Positions 36,305-48,344 of a DNA stretch of 64,000 bases are shown piece after piece. Source of the DNA: Alentia gelatinosa (Eukaryota; Annelida; Polychaeta; Phyllodocida; Polynoidae). Numbering within the stretch: the first letter of the stretch is position 1; each line of letters begins with the position of its first letter. Position numbers and translations under genes: made by a program. The notes beneath the pieces were generated by a model. The model had not been told where the DNA came from. It worked only from the letters and a program-made list of their open reading frames with translations, and made no database searches. Location: contig OX465592.1 of assembly GCA_950022655.1 (NCBI GenBank), positions 434,001 through 498,000 on the forward strand, read 5' to 3'.

Positions 36305-37143
36305 TAAGTCTCTGACCTACGACAGTCACAGTTAATCCAATCAGTGTGCCTTAATGTCGTACATAGTATCGTTATGTTATACTGTATGACTGAAGCGGCC
36401 TCTGACCTACGACAGTCACAGTTAATCCAATCAGTGTGCCTTAATGTCGTACATAGTATCGTTATGTTATACTGTATGACTGAAGCGGCCTCTGAGCGTA
36501 CGACAGTCACAGTTAATTCAATCAGTGTGCCTCTACGAACATGCCTTAATGTCGTACATAGTATCGTTATGTTATACTGTATAACTGAAGCCGTCTCTGA
36601 CCGTACGATATCCACAGTTAATTCAATCAGTGTGCCTTAATGTCATACACAGTATCGTTATGTTATACTGCATGACTGAAGCGGCCTCTGAGCGTACGAC
36701 AGTCACAGTTAATCCAATCAGTGTGCCTTAATGTCGTACATTGTATCGTTATGTTATACTGTATGACTGAAGCGGCCTCTGAGCGTACGACAGTCACAGT
36801 TAATCCAATCAGTGTGCCTAAATGTCGTACATAGTATCGTTATGTTATACTGTATGACTGAAGTAGTCTCTGATTGTACGACAGTCACAGTTAATTCAAT
36901 CAGTGTGCCTTAATGTCGTACATAGTATCGTTATGTTATACTGTATGACTGAAACAGTCTCTGACCGTACGACAGTCACAGTTAATCCAATCAGTATGCC
37001 TCTACGAACATGCCTTAATGTCGTACATAGTATCGTTATGTTATACTGTATGACTGAAGCAGTCTCTGACCGTACGATATCCACAGTTAATTCAATCAGT
37101 GTGCCTTAATGTCATACACAGTATCGTTATGTCATGACTGAAG
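36305..37143. repeat. 91-bp minisatellite, about 9 copies, with 469-bp longer period
   Basis: Unit blocks are CGACAGTCACAGTTAATCCA, ATCAGTGTGCCTTAATGTCG and TATCGTTATGTTATACTG. Two units carry an extra CTCTACGAACATGC (36531 and 37000). They are 469 bp apart and are followed by the same sequence of variants, indicating block duplication. Confidence 0.95.
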
Positions 37144-38167
37144 CCATGCCCCGGGATGTTCTGAAGTAGAGATGAGATTAGGATATAGTATTAAGAAAGA
37201 GATTGATGAGTGTTTGGTCTGTGTCCACATTCATTATTGAGTTTCGCTTGTGCAGTATTATGAACGAGGCGATAGCTGAGTGAATATTCTGAAGCGCTCC
37301 AAACAAGACATATATCACTATATATATCGGTGACTACCTCGGAACTAGACATCTAACGTGAATACGGACTTGTTTACATATAATAAGGGCACAGAGAGAT
37401 TGCTAGTTGCGCCCTCATCTGCCAGGAAACTGTAGGTTAATTTCAAATTAACTATAATTCTGCTCACTGGCGCCACCTACTGTTACCGGACAACGTACCA
37501 CGTGACTCACAGTTCTCATGACGTCATATTCTCTTCTGAACCCGACCTGATCGGACGTCCTAAACTGTCACTGTCATTTATTTTACCCACCCTCGCCTGT
37601 AATAGCTTTTATTTCTTTTAATTACAACATATTTACTTCAACTTTTATCATTTTACTCAAAACCCTCTAAGGCTAAAGGCTCTTTTATGAATGATGTCGT
37701 GTGAATAAACACTATTTAAGGCAGCCATGTGTCGGTCATAACTATGGATATACAGAAATCTTTAATTAAACATCATAAGATATTAATGGAAGGAACAGAT
37801 CATAACATCTTCACTGTCCTGTCTAATGTATAGTCCTGTTATGTCCCATACTTGGTACCGACCACCAAGTGGAAGATCGCCATAGTAGGCGGACTTCGTT
37901 CATCGTTGAACATGTTTCCTGAATTTAAAAAAAAAACAAAAAAAACAACAACTATAAGATCTGCCAGGAAATTATAAGATAACCACTTTTGTCGGAGACA
38001 AACACCGTTATCTGCTGTTATAGTCTACAGATAATCGTCAAGTGGTCGTATATCAGGTCCTTCTACTATAGAACTCTTTATTAACCACCGATTACGAACC
38101 AACCTCTGATAACTGAGAGAATCACATTTCTGCGGTACTCTCATACATACACGTCTACATGGATGAC
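37144..38167. other. No gene seen; fragments of two dispersed families and a CRE
   Basis: 37175-37315 matches the inverted-repeat element at 49235-49361. 37385-37440 and 37955-38110 resemble 18180-18350. TGACGTCA lies at 37519-37526 inside ATGACGTCAT. Confidence 0.5.
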
Positions 38168-39496
38168 GTGTATCTGGTGTCGGCGTACAGATATCAGGTG
38201 TCAGGTGTCACTCTACCCGGCTGTATGTTAACACAGCCCAGTCCCCGCCCCCCACTCGGCTCTCTCTGTATCTGGTGTCGGCGTACAGATATCAGGTGTC
38301 AGGTGTCACTCTACCCGGCTGTATACACCGTTAACACAGCCCAGTCCCCGCCCCCCACTCGGCTCTCTCTGTATCTGGTGTCGGCGTACAGATATCAGGT
38401 GTCAGGTGTCACTCTACCCGGCTGTATGTTAACACAGCCCAGTCCCCGCCCCCCACTCGGCTCTCTCTGTATCTGGTGTCGGCGTACAGATATCAGGTGT
38501 CAGGTGTCACTCTACCCGGCTGTATGTTAACACAGCCCAGTCCCCGCCCCTTACTCGGCTCTCTCTGTATCTGGTGTCGGCGTACAGATATCAGGTGTCA
38601 GGTGTCACTCTACCCGGCTGTATACACGTTAACACAGCCCAGTCCCCGCCCCCCACTCGGCTCTCTCTGTATCTGGTGTCGGCGTCCAGATATCAGGTGT
38701 CAGGTGTCACTCTACCCGGCTGTATGTTAACACAGCCCAGTCCCCGCCCCCCACTCGGCTCTCTCTGTATCTGGTGTCGGCGTACAGATATCAGGTGTCA
38801 GGTGTCACCCTACCCGGCTGTATACACCGTTAACACAGCCCAGTCCCCGCCCCCCACTCGGCTCTCTCTGTATCTGGTGTCGGCGTACAGATATCAGGTG
38901 TCAGGTGTCACTCTACCCGGCTGTATACACGTTAACACAGCCCAGTCCCCGCCCCCCACTCGGCTCTCTCTGTATCTGGTGTCGGCGTACAGATATCAGG
39001 TGTCAGGTGTCACTCTACCCGGCTGTATGTTAACACAGCCCAGTCCCCGCCCCCCACTCGGCTCTCTCTGTATCTGGTGTCGGCGTACAGATATCAGGTG
39101 TCAGGTGTCACTCTACCCGGCTGTATACACCGTTAACACAGCCCAGTCCCCGCCCCCCACTCGGCTCTCTCTGTATCTGGTGTCTGCGTACAGATATCAG
39201 GTGTCAGGTGTCACTCTACCCGGCTGTATACACCGTTAACACCACCACAGCCCAGTCCCCGCCCCCACTCGGGTCTCTCTGTATCTGGTGTCGGCGTACA
39301 GATATCAGGTGTCAGGTGTCACTCTACCCGGCTGTATACACGTTAACACCACCACAGCCCAGTCCCCGCCCCCCACTCGGCTCTCTCTGTATCTGGTGTC
39401 GGCGTACAGATATCAGGTGTCAGGTGTCACTCTACCCGGCTGTATACACGTTAACACCACCACAGCCCAGTCCCCGCCCCCCACTCGCCTCTCTGT
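38168..39496. repeat. 98-107-bp minisatellite, about 13 copies
   Basis: Unit blocks are GTATCTGGTGTCGGCGTACA, GATATCAGGTGTCAGGTGTC, ACTCTACCCGGCTGTAT and CCCAGTCCCCGCCCCCCACT. Length varies at a GTTAACAC junction, with CACCACCACAG inserted in the last three units. Every unit carries a GC-box-like CCCCGCCCCCC. Frames inside are by-products. Confidence 0.96.
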
Positions 39497-39840
39497 GATC
39501 TAGTAATCATGTGGTGTGCAGACATTACTCAACCACACGGCACGGCGCACATGAAAGGCCCGTGATAAATGAATTCTCATCAGCGGGAACCCACGTCGAC
39601 AGGGCGGGAGTACAATACGAGTTCATGGAATATGTAACGTGGACGTCTCCCATTACGTCGTTAATAAACGTGTTGTACCTGAATTCTCCTCCACATTCCA
39701 ATAGTGTCATTCAATATCTACAGATCAGTGTAGCTGTGAAGAAGGTAATATAACGTGTGAATTGTTAATAGATACATGTCCATGGAAATTATCAGCATTG
39801 GCGCATTAGCCTAGCAGCGAATGGTTTTATGACGTGTGGT
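39497..39840. other. No gene seen
   Basis: Overlapping frames on both strands (39511-39753 and 39525-39710) with no recognisable product. Confidence 0.35.
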
Positions 39841-39879
39841 GTTTGGTATTTCCCCCTCCCCCCATTAATTTAACATTGG

Positions 39880-40110
39880 GAATTTGTACTCAATGCCCAT
39901 TTAGTATTTGGGAAAAATACTGGATGGGAGATTATGTCAGAAATGTTAGCAAATGAGTCAATGTGAGGGGTGAGATAAACTCAGAGCTCGATCCCATCTC
40001 ATTTGAATCGCTGCGTTATTCATGTGGCTTCACCTTATGAATTACTACGTGATTCAAACTTGATTGGGTACGAGCTTTGACCGTAAACTTTCATAGGTTT
40101 CCTCTATATT
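39880..40110 (-). repeat. Dispersed repeat, inverted copy of 5950-6190
   Basis: Reverse complement shares CTCAATGCCCATTTAGTATT, TATGTCAGAAATGTTAGC, ACCTTATGAATTAC and TTTGACCGTAAACTTTCA with the first copy. Confidence 0.75.
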
Positions 40111-40289
40111 ATTATCCATCATATACAAAGTTCCCATTGAGAATGTAAAAGAACTCAGAAAACCACTACCCGGTGTTTAAAAACTGTCTGATACCATAAC
40201 CATGGTATACAGATTCAAAACGGTGGTATACGGCCTCAAAGCCATGGTGCTATAGAACCAAAATAGTCCCTTGTGACATACCCGTAAAT

Positions 40290-40433
40290 ATGGCAATTAC
40301 TGAGTTTAGTTTATTAAAGAAGATGGAAAAGAAATACGACAAACAGAGGGAGCTCTGTAAACGACTCGAGGTTGACGTCGTGATACACTCGCTGACACTC
40401 GTGTATTACTACGCGTCCCCTTCTCGTGGTTGA
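40290..40433 (+). CDS. Unrecognised 47-codon ORF
   Basis: An ATG-started frame encodes a short peptide whose first half is highly charged (KKMEKKYDKQ) and would form a helix, with a hydrophobic C-terminal part (LTLVYYYA). It has an in-frame second ATG at 40323. No family, promoter or splice signal is recognised, and a frame this short can occur by chance. Confidence 0.12.
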   Translation: MAITEFSLLKKMEKKYDKQRELCKRLEVDVVIHSLTLVYYYASPSRG

Positions 40434-41192
40434 CGTCGGACAGTCGATACTGGTCCCTGTCAGTCACCGCCTCCTGCAGACTTCCGACCCGCGTTTTGAT
40501 ACCGGGGTCCCTTGTGAAACCCTCATCGCCTGTCCACGAGGCTATCGATTCTCAATCAGATTAATGATAGATCTCCTGTGGAGAACACTGACACTGATTA
40601 ATTAACTAGGTCATGGCGGATAAATATTACAGTCCGACCCACATTCTGATGACTGATCGATAGACTCCACTCCATGTATGATGCTCGAGCTCCTGATACG
40701 TTCAACCGATCGTTACTCTACCAACTCTCTGATTCCTCTGAGTTGAATTTACATGCATTGTATTACGAACTTATCTTCAACTAAACTTTGTTAGCGGGAA
40801 TCAATTAAATGAGTAATATCTAAACTTGCTGTTGCTCAGTTAAATCTAAATTTCTATTCATATTTATTTTTGTTTTGTTCAACAAACCTTTATTTCCCCA
40901 TTAGTATTACAGATTCCGCTGAGAAACAAGCAGCTGCCCGAATCATTTGTAGTGTAAGCTGCGCGCCATGAGAGCAGGGAATAGAATAGATGGAGCACTT
41001 GTGAGGAGAAAACAAAGAGGGATTGACATATCAGAGTCTCTCAAGAACAACAATAGTTGAATCAGAAAGGTTAATACGCCTGTATATATATTGATGTTAC
41101 CAAAAACTGTCATAAAAAAATTACATCACATTGAATCACATTTCAAGAACAATAACAGTGTACTTCTCTATTGAACTAGAAGGGTAAGGGTT

Positions 41193-41451
41193 AAGTGCCA
41201 AATCCACTAAGGCGACTGAATTCGAATAGAATTCTCATGAGAGCAAGCGACAATGCGACCATGCGAATGCATGTCAAAATATCAAATGGTTTAATATTAT
41301 CGCATGCCGGTCACATGGCCATGTAAATTCGCATGAAACACGTGACTCCCAAGCGACCATCATGCGAACGCCTGATCCACTGAAACAAATTTTTCATGAG
41401 ACTTGGCGAACGTGTGCGACCGATAAATTCGCCTTTATGGATTTGGCGCTT
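41193..41451. mobile_element. 259-bp MITE with 23-bp terminal inverted repeats
   Basis: The left end AAGTGCCAAATCCACTAAGG is mirrored by the inverse of AAGCGCCAAATCCATAAAGG, about 20 of 23 positions matching. The interior has GCGAC and CATGCGA repeats and no coding capacity. A clear target-site duplication is not visible. Confidence 0.75.
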
Positions 41452-41498
41452 CAGGGTTAGGGCCAATATGCATTTTTCATCGTACTGTAAAATGTATA

Positions 41499-42047
41499 TG
41501 TAGCGTTCCCTCTAGTCGCTGGAAGTGTATAACCACTTTCCGCGATCGACAGCCGACCAGAGGTTCCGAGACTTCAGTCGCTACCCTGTACTTACCGTGT
41601 CAGTACAGGTGGGTTCGGCTTTACCCGCTGGAATGGGCAGGGAGATGCAGAATCTGCTACCTACCGCTTAACTACAAAGACAAAACCAGATTCTGGACTG
41701 TTTCTATATACCAAGCTTTTATTATGGTATATTCAATGTACAGTGTGTTAGTGCTTCGGGGCACTAACTAGCGCGGGAAGAGATACTGGTCTCTTCAACT
41801 TGAAAGATGCTACAACACAACCTTACCAACACATGAGGCGCCAGGCGTTCACTCTATACAGAGGCACTGCGAGAAGACCTGTCAACCTGCTGTGGACTCA
41901 GCCTTATATAGTGACTGAGTTACGTAATGCGGGCGAACCCGTAGTATTTGCATACCGCGGTCCGCCAGCTTTACCGCACAGCGGGGATCGGCACTAGCGC
42001 TACCTAGCGTAAAGTAAAACAGCTGCTCGACTGCCCTGACCCCTACA
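41499..42047. mobile_element. Possible solo LTR (TGTAG...CTACA)
   Basis: A 549-bp stretch begins TGTAGCG and ends CCTACA, with a TATA-like TTATATAG at 41904 and a T-rich TTTTATTATGG tract near 41717. Inverted TG...CA termini and the length suit an LTR of a Ty3-like or BEL-like element. Against this, the flanks show no matching target duplication and there is no primer-binding site or internal coding region, so a solo LTR is only one reading. Confidence 0.3.
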
Positions 42048-42191
42048 TTTACAATAAGGTGACATTGTACTTCAAAATAATATCCCATTACCTTTTGTTA
42101 CCCAGACAAGCATGAATGGTTAAATACCACCAATTGTCTTAGTAGTGCAGAGAAAGTGTAGTTTGGGGATGGTCCAACTAATACAGCTCCA

Positions 42192-42220
42192 AGCAACGAG
42201 CCTTCTCGGTACTCGTTGCT
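42192..42220. other. Hairpin
   Basis: AGCAACGAG and CTCGTTGCT are exact inverted repeats around an 11-nt loop. Confidence 0.6.
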
Positions 42221-43123
42221 CCAAGGTATGCGGTCAGTTTTGATGAGACTGTTTATCTCTCACCGTATCGCTGCAGAAAAAACCACAGAGATATCAACGC
42301 CAGAGACATGCAGAACCTTCTGCGGCGTTTTTTCACCAGTCTGGACACCTTTTATGGTTTCTGATAATTATTTACAGGTTTCTATTTTATTCCGGTGCGG
42401 TTCACACGTTGATATCTCGGATATCTCGGTGTGAACGTTGAGACATGGGAATTTCGAGGATTTGGTGCCTCAGACGGGTACAGACGTAGATAATCAAACG
42501 TTGTTTTAGTTCTGAGTACATCAGTCAGGTGAGGCGTGCAGCCTGTGACAGGGGAACCCCGACTTACGGGTGTTCACGTTAACGTGTCTGTGTCCTGTTA
42601 CATCTAACACAGTGCAGTGTGTCTGCACGTTAACCCCAATACCGACCTTTCCCGTCAACGCCACCTGGGGGGTTCTTTACTAATTCTCTTTTTTTTATTT
42701 ACTTTATTTCATACTATTTTTTTTATAATTTATTTCAAAGTTGTAAAATCTTCCAGTGAAATAAATACTAATACCGGGGACACACCTACACTGGCCGCCA
42801 GAGCTAAACTGACGTTAGCTCTGGTCGCGTTTATTCTGTGACATTTTGACCCAGTAGCGGGAACTACTTGTTACTCTCCAGCAGATCTTTCGTACTGCGT
42901 GTTTAGTTATAACCTCAAAGCCAATTCACCATTTTCTTATTTCCTTTGTGTGTATCTTTTAAAATAAGACCACCATATAGCTAGACTTCCTTGTCAATTT
43001 GTGAAGCTCTAACTATACCTCATTAAGTGTTTCTGCTTTTAGATCCTACATAGAACAGAATTACTGGTTAGAGGCGTACAGCGCAGACACTGTGTTGGAT
43101 CTAACCCGACCCACCCCTCCTTC
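42221..43123. other. No gene seen
   Basis: Contains a second small inverted repeat (GTTCACAC...GTGTGAAC, about 42401-42436). Short frames only. Confidence 0.4.
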
Positions 43124-43764
43124 GGAACAGAGTGGAGACAGAGCCACGTAGTGATGGAACAGAGTGGAGACAGAGCCACGTAGTGATGGAACAGAGTGGA
43201 GACAGAGCCACGTAGTGATGGAACAGAGTGGAGACAGAGCCACGTAGTGATGGAACAGAGTGGAGACAGAGCCACCTAGTGATGGAACAGAGTGGAGACA
43301 GAGCCACGTAGTGATGGAACAGAGTGGAGACAGAGCCACGTAGTGATGGAATAGAGTGGAGACAGAGCCACGTAGTGATGGAACAGAGTGGAGACAGAGC
43401 CACGTAGTGATGGAACAGAGTGGAGACAGAGCCACGTAGTGATGGAACAGAGTGGAGACAGAGCCACGTAGTGATGGAACAGAGTGGAGACAGAGCCACG
43501 TAGTGATGGAACAGAGTGGAGACAGAGCCACGTAGTGATGGAACAGAGTGGAGACAGAGCCACGTAGTGATGGAACAGAGTGGAGACAGAGCCACGTAGT
43601 GATGGAACAGAGTGGAGACAGAGCCACGTAGTGATGGAACAGAGTGGAGACAGAGCCACGTAGTGATGGAACAGAGTGGAGACAGAGCCACCTAGTGATG
43701 GAACAGAGTGGAGACAGAGCCACGTAGTGATGGAACAGAGTGGAGACAGAGCCACGTAGTGATG
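43124..43764. repeat. 32-bp minisatellite, about 20 near-identical copies
   Basis: The unit joins GGAACAGAGTGGAGACAGAG and CCACGTAGTGAT. Only three single-base variants are visible (CCACCTAG twice, GGAATAGAG once), so this is the most homogeneous array in the window. All three minus-strand frames are open because the unit has no stop in any phase. Confidence 0.98.
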
Positions 43765-43884
43765 GGACAGCTTCTAGGAAGGGTCTTTATTATTTCATGT
43801 TCCTCCGAGCTCCACCTGCCGACAGCGGCAGACCCGAGACATGAATCAGTGATGTAGGAGGTCAGTATGTCACTCAACATGACC

Positions 43885-44110
43885 AGGGGCTGTTTGATAT
43901 CGGAGAGGATTCTCCTAGGACGGTCCTATGGTAGTCTTAGGACTGTCCTAGGAGGGACCGCGTTTAATAAACATGGACTGTCCTTACAGAGTACAGGGAG
44001 AAGGCCGGAGACGGGAATGTCCCTCCAGACTGTTTAATAAATCTGTCATTGTCCTGACCTCGATCCTGGAAACTCTCATTTTGGTAGGACGTCTTGATAG
44101 GTGGCCTTTC
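43885..44110. repeat. Dispersed repeat with CAGGGGC-CTGTTT end
   Basis: CCAGGGGCTGTTTGATATCG opens a segment with inverted TCCTAGGACGGTCCTA and TAGGACTGTCCTAGGA blocks and CTGTTTAATAAATCTG. The end motif resembles 44388, 46118 and 56823. Confidence 0.5.
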
Positions 44111-44254
44111 TGATGCTGGTGTCCCAACGAACACCTATAAAATATACACCTGCATCCACTTGAATAATATCCTTCAATCTAAAGATCATAAGTAAATACT
44201 ATATTTATTCATCATAAATAATGAGAATAGAATTTCTTTTAATTAAGGAAAAAG

Positions 44255-44345
44255 GACAAAATTATGCTTGTCTGGGTTTTGAACCCAGAATCTTCTGATT
44301 ACCACTGATTTTAACTGGGCACCGCCATAGCGCTCAGGACAGACT
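44255..44345 (-). mobile_element. tRNA-derived SINE fragment
   Basis: On the minus strand a tRNA-like segment contains AATCAGAAGATTCTGGGTTC and a box B-like GGTTCAAAACC, followed by AGACAAGC and AATTTTGTC. It aligns with 59595-59680 in the same order. The A box is degenerate. Confidence 0.6.
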
Positions 44346-44387
44346 GAAAACAACCAATGACAGGATGGCCTAGATTATTAAACAGAC

Positions 44388-44700
44388 CCCAGGGGCCTGT
44401 TTAATGATATAAACTCATACATGAAGACCCTTTTCTGTATGCCAACGAGACCCAGGGACAATGTGAACTTTATTCAACACTTATGGACGACCTTATAATT
44501 AAACATCATTATAATATTATTAAACGATTACCCTTGTACGAGGTACAGGAAAGAGGAAATATCGACAACACTTATCTAACGCGATTTTACTATCCTTGTC
44601 ATTGTCCCCTACAAACTCTCCTACCATTGTCCTATAAGTGCCTGGAGAAGTCTAATAGAACTAGCCGAAACGTCGCAAATCATAATTATCTCCCCCCCCC
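44388..44700 (+). repeat. Dispersed repeat, family of 370-600 and 46118-46320
   Basis: GGGGCCTGTTTAATGAT, AGACCCTTTTCTGTAT, GAGACCCAGGGACAATGTG and TATGGACGACCTTAT occur in family order. A plus-strand frame inside it is not supported as a gene. Confidence 0.7.
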
Positions 44701-44856
44701 CATCTAGATGTCCTACAGACAATTTTTATTATCAGCCTGTCTTTTTTTGTGGCTCACAAACACAACTCATTGTCCTAATCCTTCTAACCCGGCGTTTACG
44801 CTGGACGATTCTGGCCGGCGATTCTGGCATTTTGCACCTCCTGATGACTTTCAGCA

Positions 44857-45797
44857 ATGACATGACACGTCATCCCCGTGACATTGACACGTCATCTAGG
44901 TGACATTGACACGTCATCTTGGTGACTTTGACACGTCATCGTGGTGACACTGACACGTCATCGTGGTGACATTGATACGTCATCCCCTGACATTGACACG
45001 TCATCTCGGTGACATTGACACGTCATCTCGGTGACATTGACACGTCATCTCGCTGACATTGACACATCATCCGGTGACATTGACACATCATTGTGGTGAC
45101 ATTGACACATCATCTCGGTGACATTGACACATCATCCGGTGACATTGACACGTCATCCGGTGACATTGACACTTCATCTCGGTGACATTGACACGTCATC
45201 AGGTGACATTGACACATCATCTCGGTGACATTGACACGTCATCCGGTGACATTGACACGTCATCCCCGTGACATTGACACGTCATCTCGGTGACATTGAC
45301 ACATCATCTCGGTGACACTGACACGTCATCTCGGTGACACTGACACGTCATCTCGGTGACATTGACACATCATCTCGGTGACATTGACACTTCATCTCGT
45401 TGACATTGACACGTCATCCGGTGACACTGACACGTCATCTCGGTGACACTGACACGTCATCTCGGTGACATTGACACGTCATCCCCGTGACATTGACACG
45501 TCATCTCGGTGACACTGACACGTCATCTCGGTGACACTGACACGTCATCTCGGTGACACTGACACGTCATCTCGGTGACATTGACACGTCACCTCGGTGA
45601 CACTGACACGTCATCTCTGTGACATTGACACGTCATCTCGGTGACACTGACACGTCATCTCGGTGACACTGACACGTCATCTCGGTGACACTGACACGTC
45701 ATCTCGGTGACACTGACACGTCATCCCCGTGACACTGACACGTCATCTCGGTGACACTGACACGTCATCCCCGTGACATTGACACGTCATCTCGGTG
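44857..45797. repeat. 22-bp minisatellite, about 43 copies
   Basis: Units of TGACATTGACACGTCATCTC GG with 19-22 bp length; CATT/CACT and CTCG/CCCC/CCGG/TTGT variants alternate. Most copies contain TGACACGTCA, an inverted TGAC half-site pair with two extra bases relative to a CRE. Confidence 0.96.
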
Positions 45798-46117
45798 CCA
45801 CATGGATGTCTCGCGGCTCACAGTTTGTTTCCACATCTCTCTCGGTCTCCTGAGTGCTGCATTATCTGTCGGGGTCTCGGCTAATCACATATTGATGAGC
45901 TAAGTCCATCGACCTTCCCTCCTCCCTCCTTACGTAACGCATCGATTCAGGCGGACCGAGGCGCGGCAGTGTGAGCGATAATAGCAGTAATGAGGAGTAG
46001 CTACAGAGTGGTGTGCGGTAATCAGTGTTGTGAGTAGGGACGGGTCCGGGTCGGCCGAGCTTATCAAACAGTCTGTCATGCCGGGTACAGACCAGGCGAG
46101 AAACGCGCCGATCTCCA
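45798..46117. other. No gene seen
   Basis: Short frames only. Confidence 0.4.
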
Positions 46118-46320
46118 GGGGCCCGTTTAATAAGCTAGGGTCGTACATGTAGACCCTTCTCTGTATCCTATAGAGACCCAGGAACGATGTGGGTCAACTT
46201 TACTCAACACGTATGGACGACCATATGGCTAACACTGTCTTAGTGAACAGACTTGAATATTACTAAACAATAACCCCTGAACGAGGTACAGAAAAGGATC
46301 TAGGTTATTCAAGGGGCTCC
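46118..46320 (+). repeat. Dispersed repeat, family of 370-600 and 44388-44700
   Basis: GGGGCCCGTTTAATAAGCTA, GAGACCCAGGAACGATGTGG, CAACTTTACTCAACACGTAT and AACAGACTTGAATATTACTA match the 370-600 copy in order. Confidence 0.75.
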
Positions 46321-46933
46321 GACGGAATCGCCAACAGAAATGTGCGTCTATGTGAGATATCATTTCATAGTAATATCTTCACCAGGTAATTTAGCGTCTC
46401 TGAAGCAAAAAACTAATGAAATATGAAATAATAGCTCACATAAACGCCATTTTGTGTTGGCGATTCCGGAAACTGCTGAGTTTCTCGCTTGGAGTGTCTC
46501 CGGTTTTGGTCTGGCATTTCATGCTTTTACTTTGTATCCTGTTTTAGAACCACTTTGCTGATTAAGTGGATATCTATTAAGGAAGGCACGATAATTTTAC
46601 GGCATTCTATGATGGATCTGCAGAAGAAGAAGAAGAAGAATTTTATGGGACAATAGACCTCGAGCGGCAACCACTACAGACTCACTACCTACGTTTTCCG
46701 TAGTATAACTCAAACCAAAGGCCACCCTGCAGAAAACGTTTAGATGATTTGTTTGCATGAAAACCGCCCTGATGCAACTCGACATGCCAGCGCCCGCGCG
46801 TCAATTATTACCGAATTAAATGCTTCCGGGAAGGCATCATGTGTCAATCTGTGAACGGACGAGAAAAAGAGACGTGAATTAAGTGAGGAAGGACGGTGTC
46901 GTGCGACCTGCGACTCACGCGAGGGTTTCTACG
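46321..46933. other. No gene seen; short GAA tract
   Basis: 46620-46640 is a (GAA)n microsatellite. No supported coding region. Confidence 0.45.
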
Positions 46934-48145
46934 AGATACGTGCTCACAACGACACGTGTACATAACGATACGTGTACACAACGACACGTGTACACAACGA
47001 TACGTGCACACAACGACACGTGTACACAACGATACGTGCACACAACGATACGTGCACACAACGATACGTGTACACAGCGATACATGTACACAACGATACG
47101 TGCACACAACGATACGTGCACACAACGATACGTGCACATAACGATACGTGCACACAACGATACGTGCACACAACGATACGTGTACACAACGACACGTGCA
47201 CACAATGATACGTGCACACAGCGATACGTGCACATAACGATACGTGCACACAACGACACGTGTACACAACGATACATGCACACAACGACACATGCACACA
47301 ACGATACGTGTACACAACGACACGTGCACACAACGACACGTGTACACAATGACACGTGCACACAACGATACGTGCTCACAACGACACGTGCACACAACGA
47401 TACGTGCACACAACGACACGTGTACACAACGATACATGCACACAACGACACATGCACACAACGATACGTGTACACAACGACACGTGCACACAACGACACG
47501 TGTACACAATGACACGTGCACACAACGATACGTGCTCACAACGACACGTGCACACAACGATACGTGCACACAACGACACGTGCTCACAACGATACGTGCT
47601 CACAACGACACGTGCACACAACGATACGTGCTCACAACGACACGTGCACACAACGATACGTGCTCACAACGACACGTGCACACAACGATACGTGCACACA
47701 ACGACACGTGCTCACAACGATACGTGCACACAACGATACGTGCACACAGCAATACGTGTAAGTCACGAGTAGTACACAGCGATACGTGCTCACAACGATA
47801 CGTGCTCACAACGACACGTGCACACAACGATACGTGTACACAACGACACGTGCACACAACGACACGTGTACACAATGACACGTGCACACAACGATACGTG
47901 CACACAACTATACGTGTACACAACGATACGTGCACACAACGACACGTGCACACAACGACACGTGCTCACAACGACACGTGCACACAACGATACGTGCTCA
48001 CAACGACACATGCACACAACGATAGTGCACACAACGATACGTGCACACAACGACACGTGCACACAACGACACGTGCACACAACGATACGTGTACACAACG
48101 ACACATGCACACAACGATAGTGCACACAACGATACGTGCACTGCG
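46934..48145. repeat. 16-bp minisatellite, about 75 copies
   Basis: Units are CACACAACGATACGTG with C/T, G/T and C/A variants; many contain CACGTG, a perfect E-box. 47764-47771 breaks the phase. A ten-unit block is repeated 160 bp apart (the ACAATGACACGTG variant at 47346 and 47506). All long frames inside (HNDTCTQRYVHTTIRA-type repeats) are by-products of a 16-bp unit read as 48 nt. Confidence 0.97.
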
Positions 48146-48330
48146 CTACGTGTAAAGTGTTACTTGTAAAGTGCTATGTGTACTGCGCTACGTGTAAAGT
48201 GCTACATGTACTGCGCTACGTGTACTGCGCTACGTGTACTGCGCTACGTGTAAAGTGCTACGTGTACAGTGCTACGTGTACTGTGCTAAGTGCACTGCGC
48301 TACGTGTAAAGTGCTACTTGTACTGCGCTG
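48146..48330. repeat. 14-bp tandem repeat, about 13 copies
   Basis: Units of CTGCGCTACGTGTA and AAGTGCTACGTGTA. It keeps the TACGTGTA core of the 16-bp array it adjoins and may have grown from that array's edge. Confidence 0.9.
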
Positions 48331-48344
48331 TGTTGCCTTAAGGC

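Noticed and set aside
43039..43755. Leu/Ser-rich minus-strand frames up to 220 codons
   Set aside because: All three phases of a stop-free 32-bp unit are open.
46844..48155. His/Thr/Cys-rich frames of up to 303 codons on both strands
   Set aside because: The 16-bp unit gives a 16-codon repeat in every phase; no non-repeat coding context.
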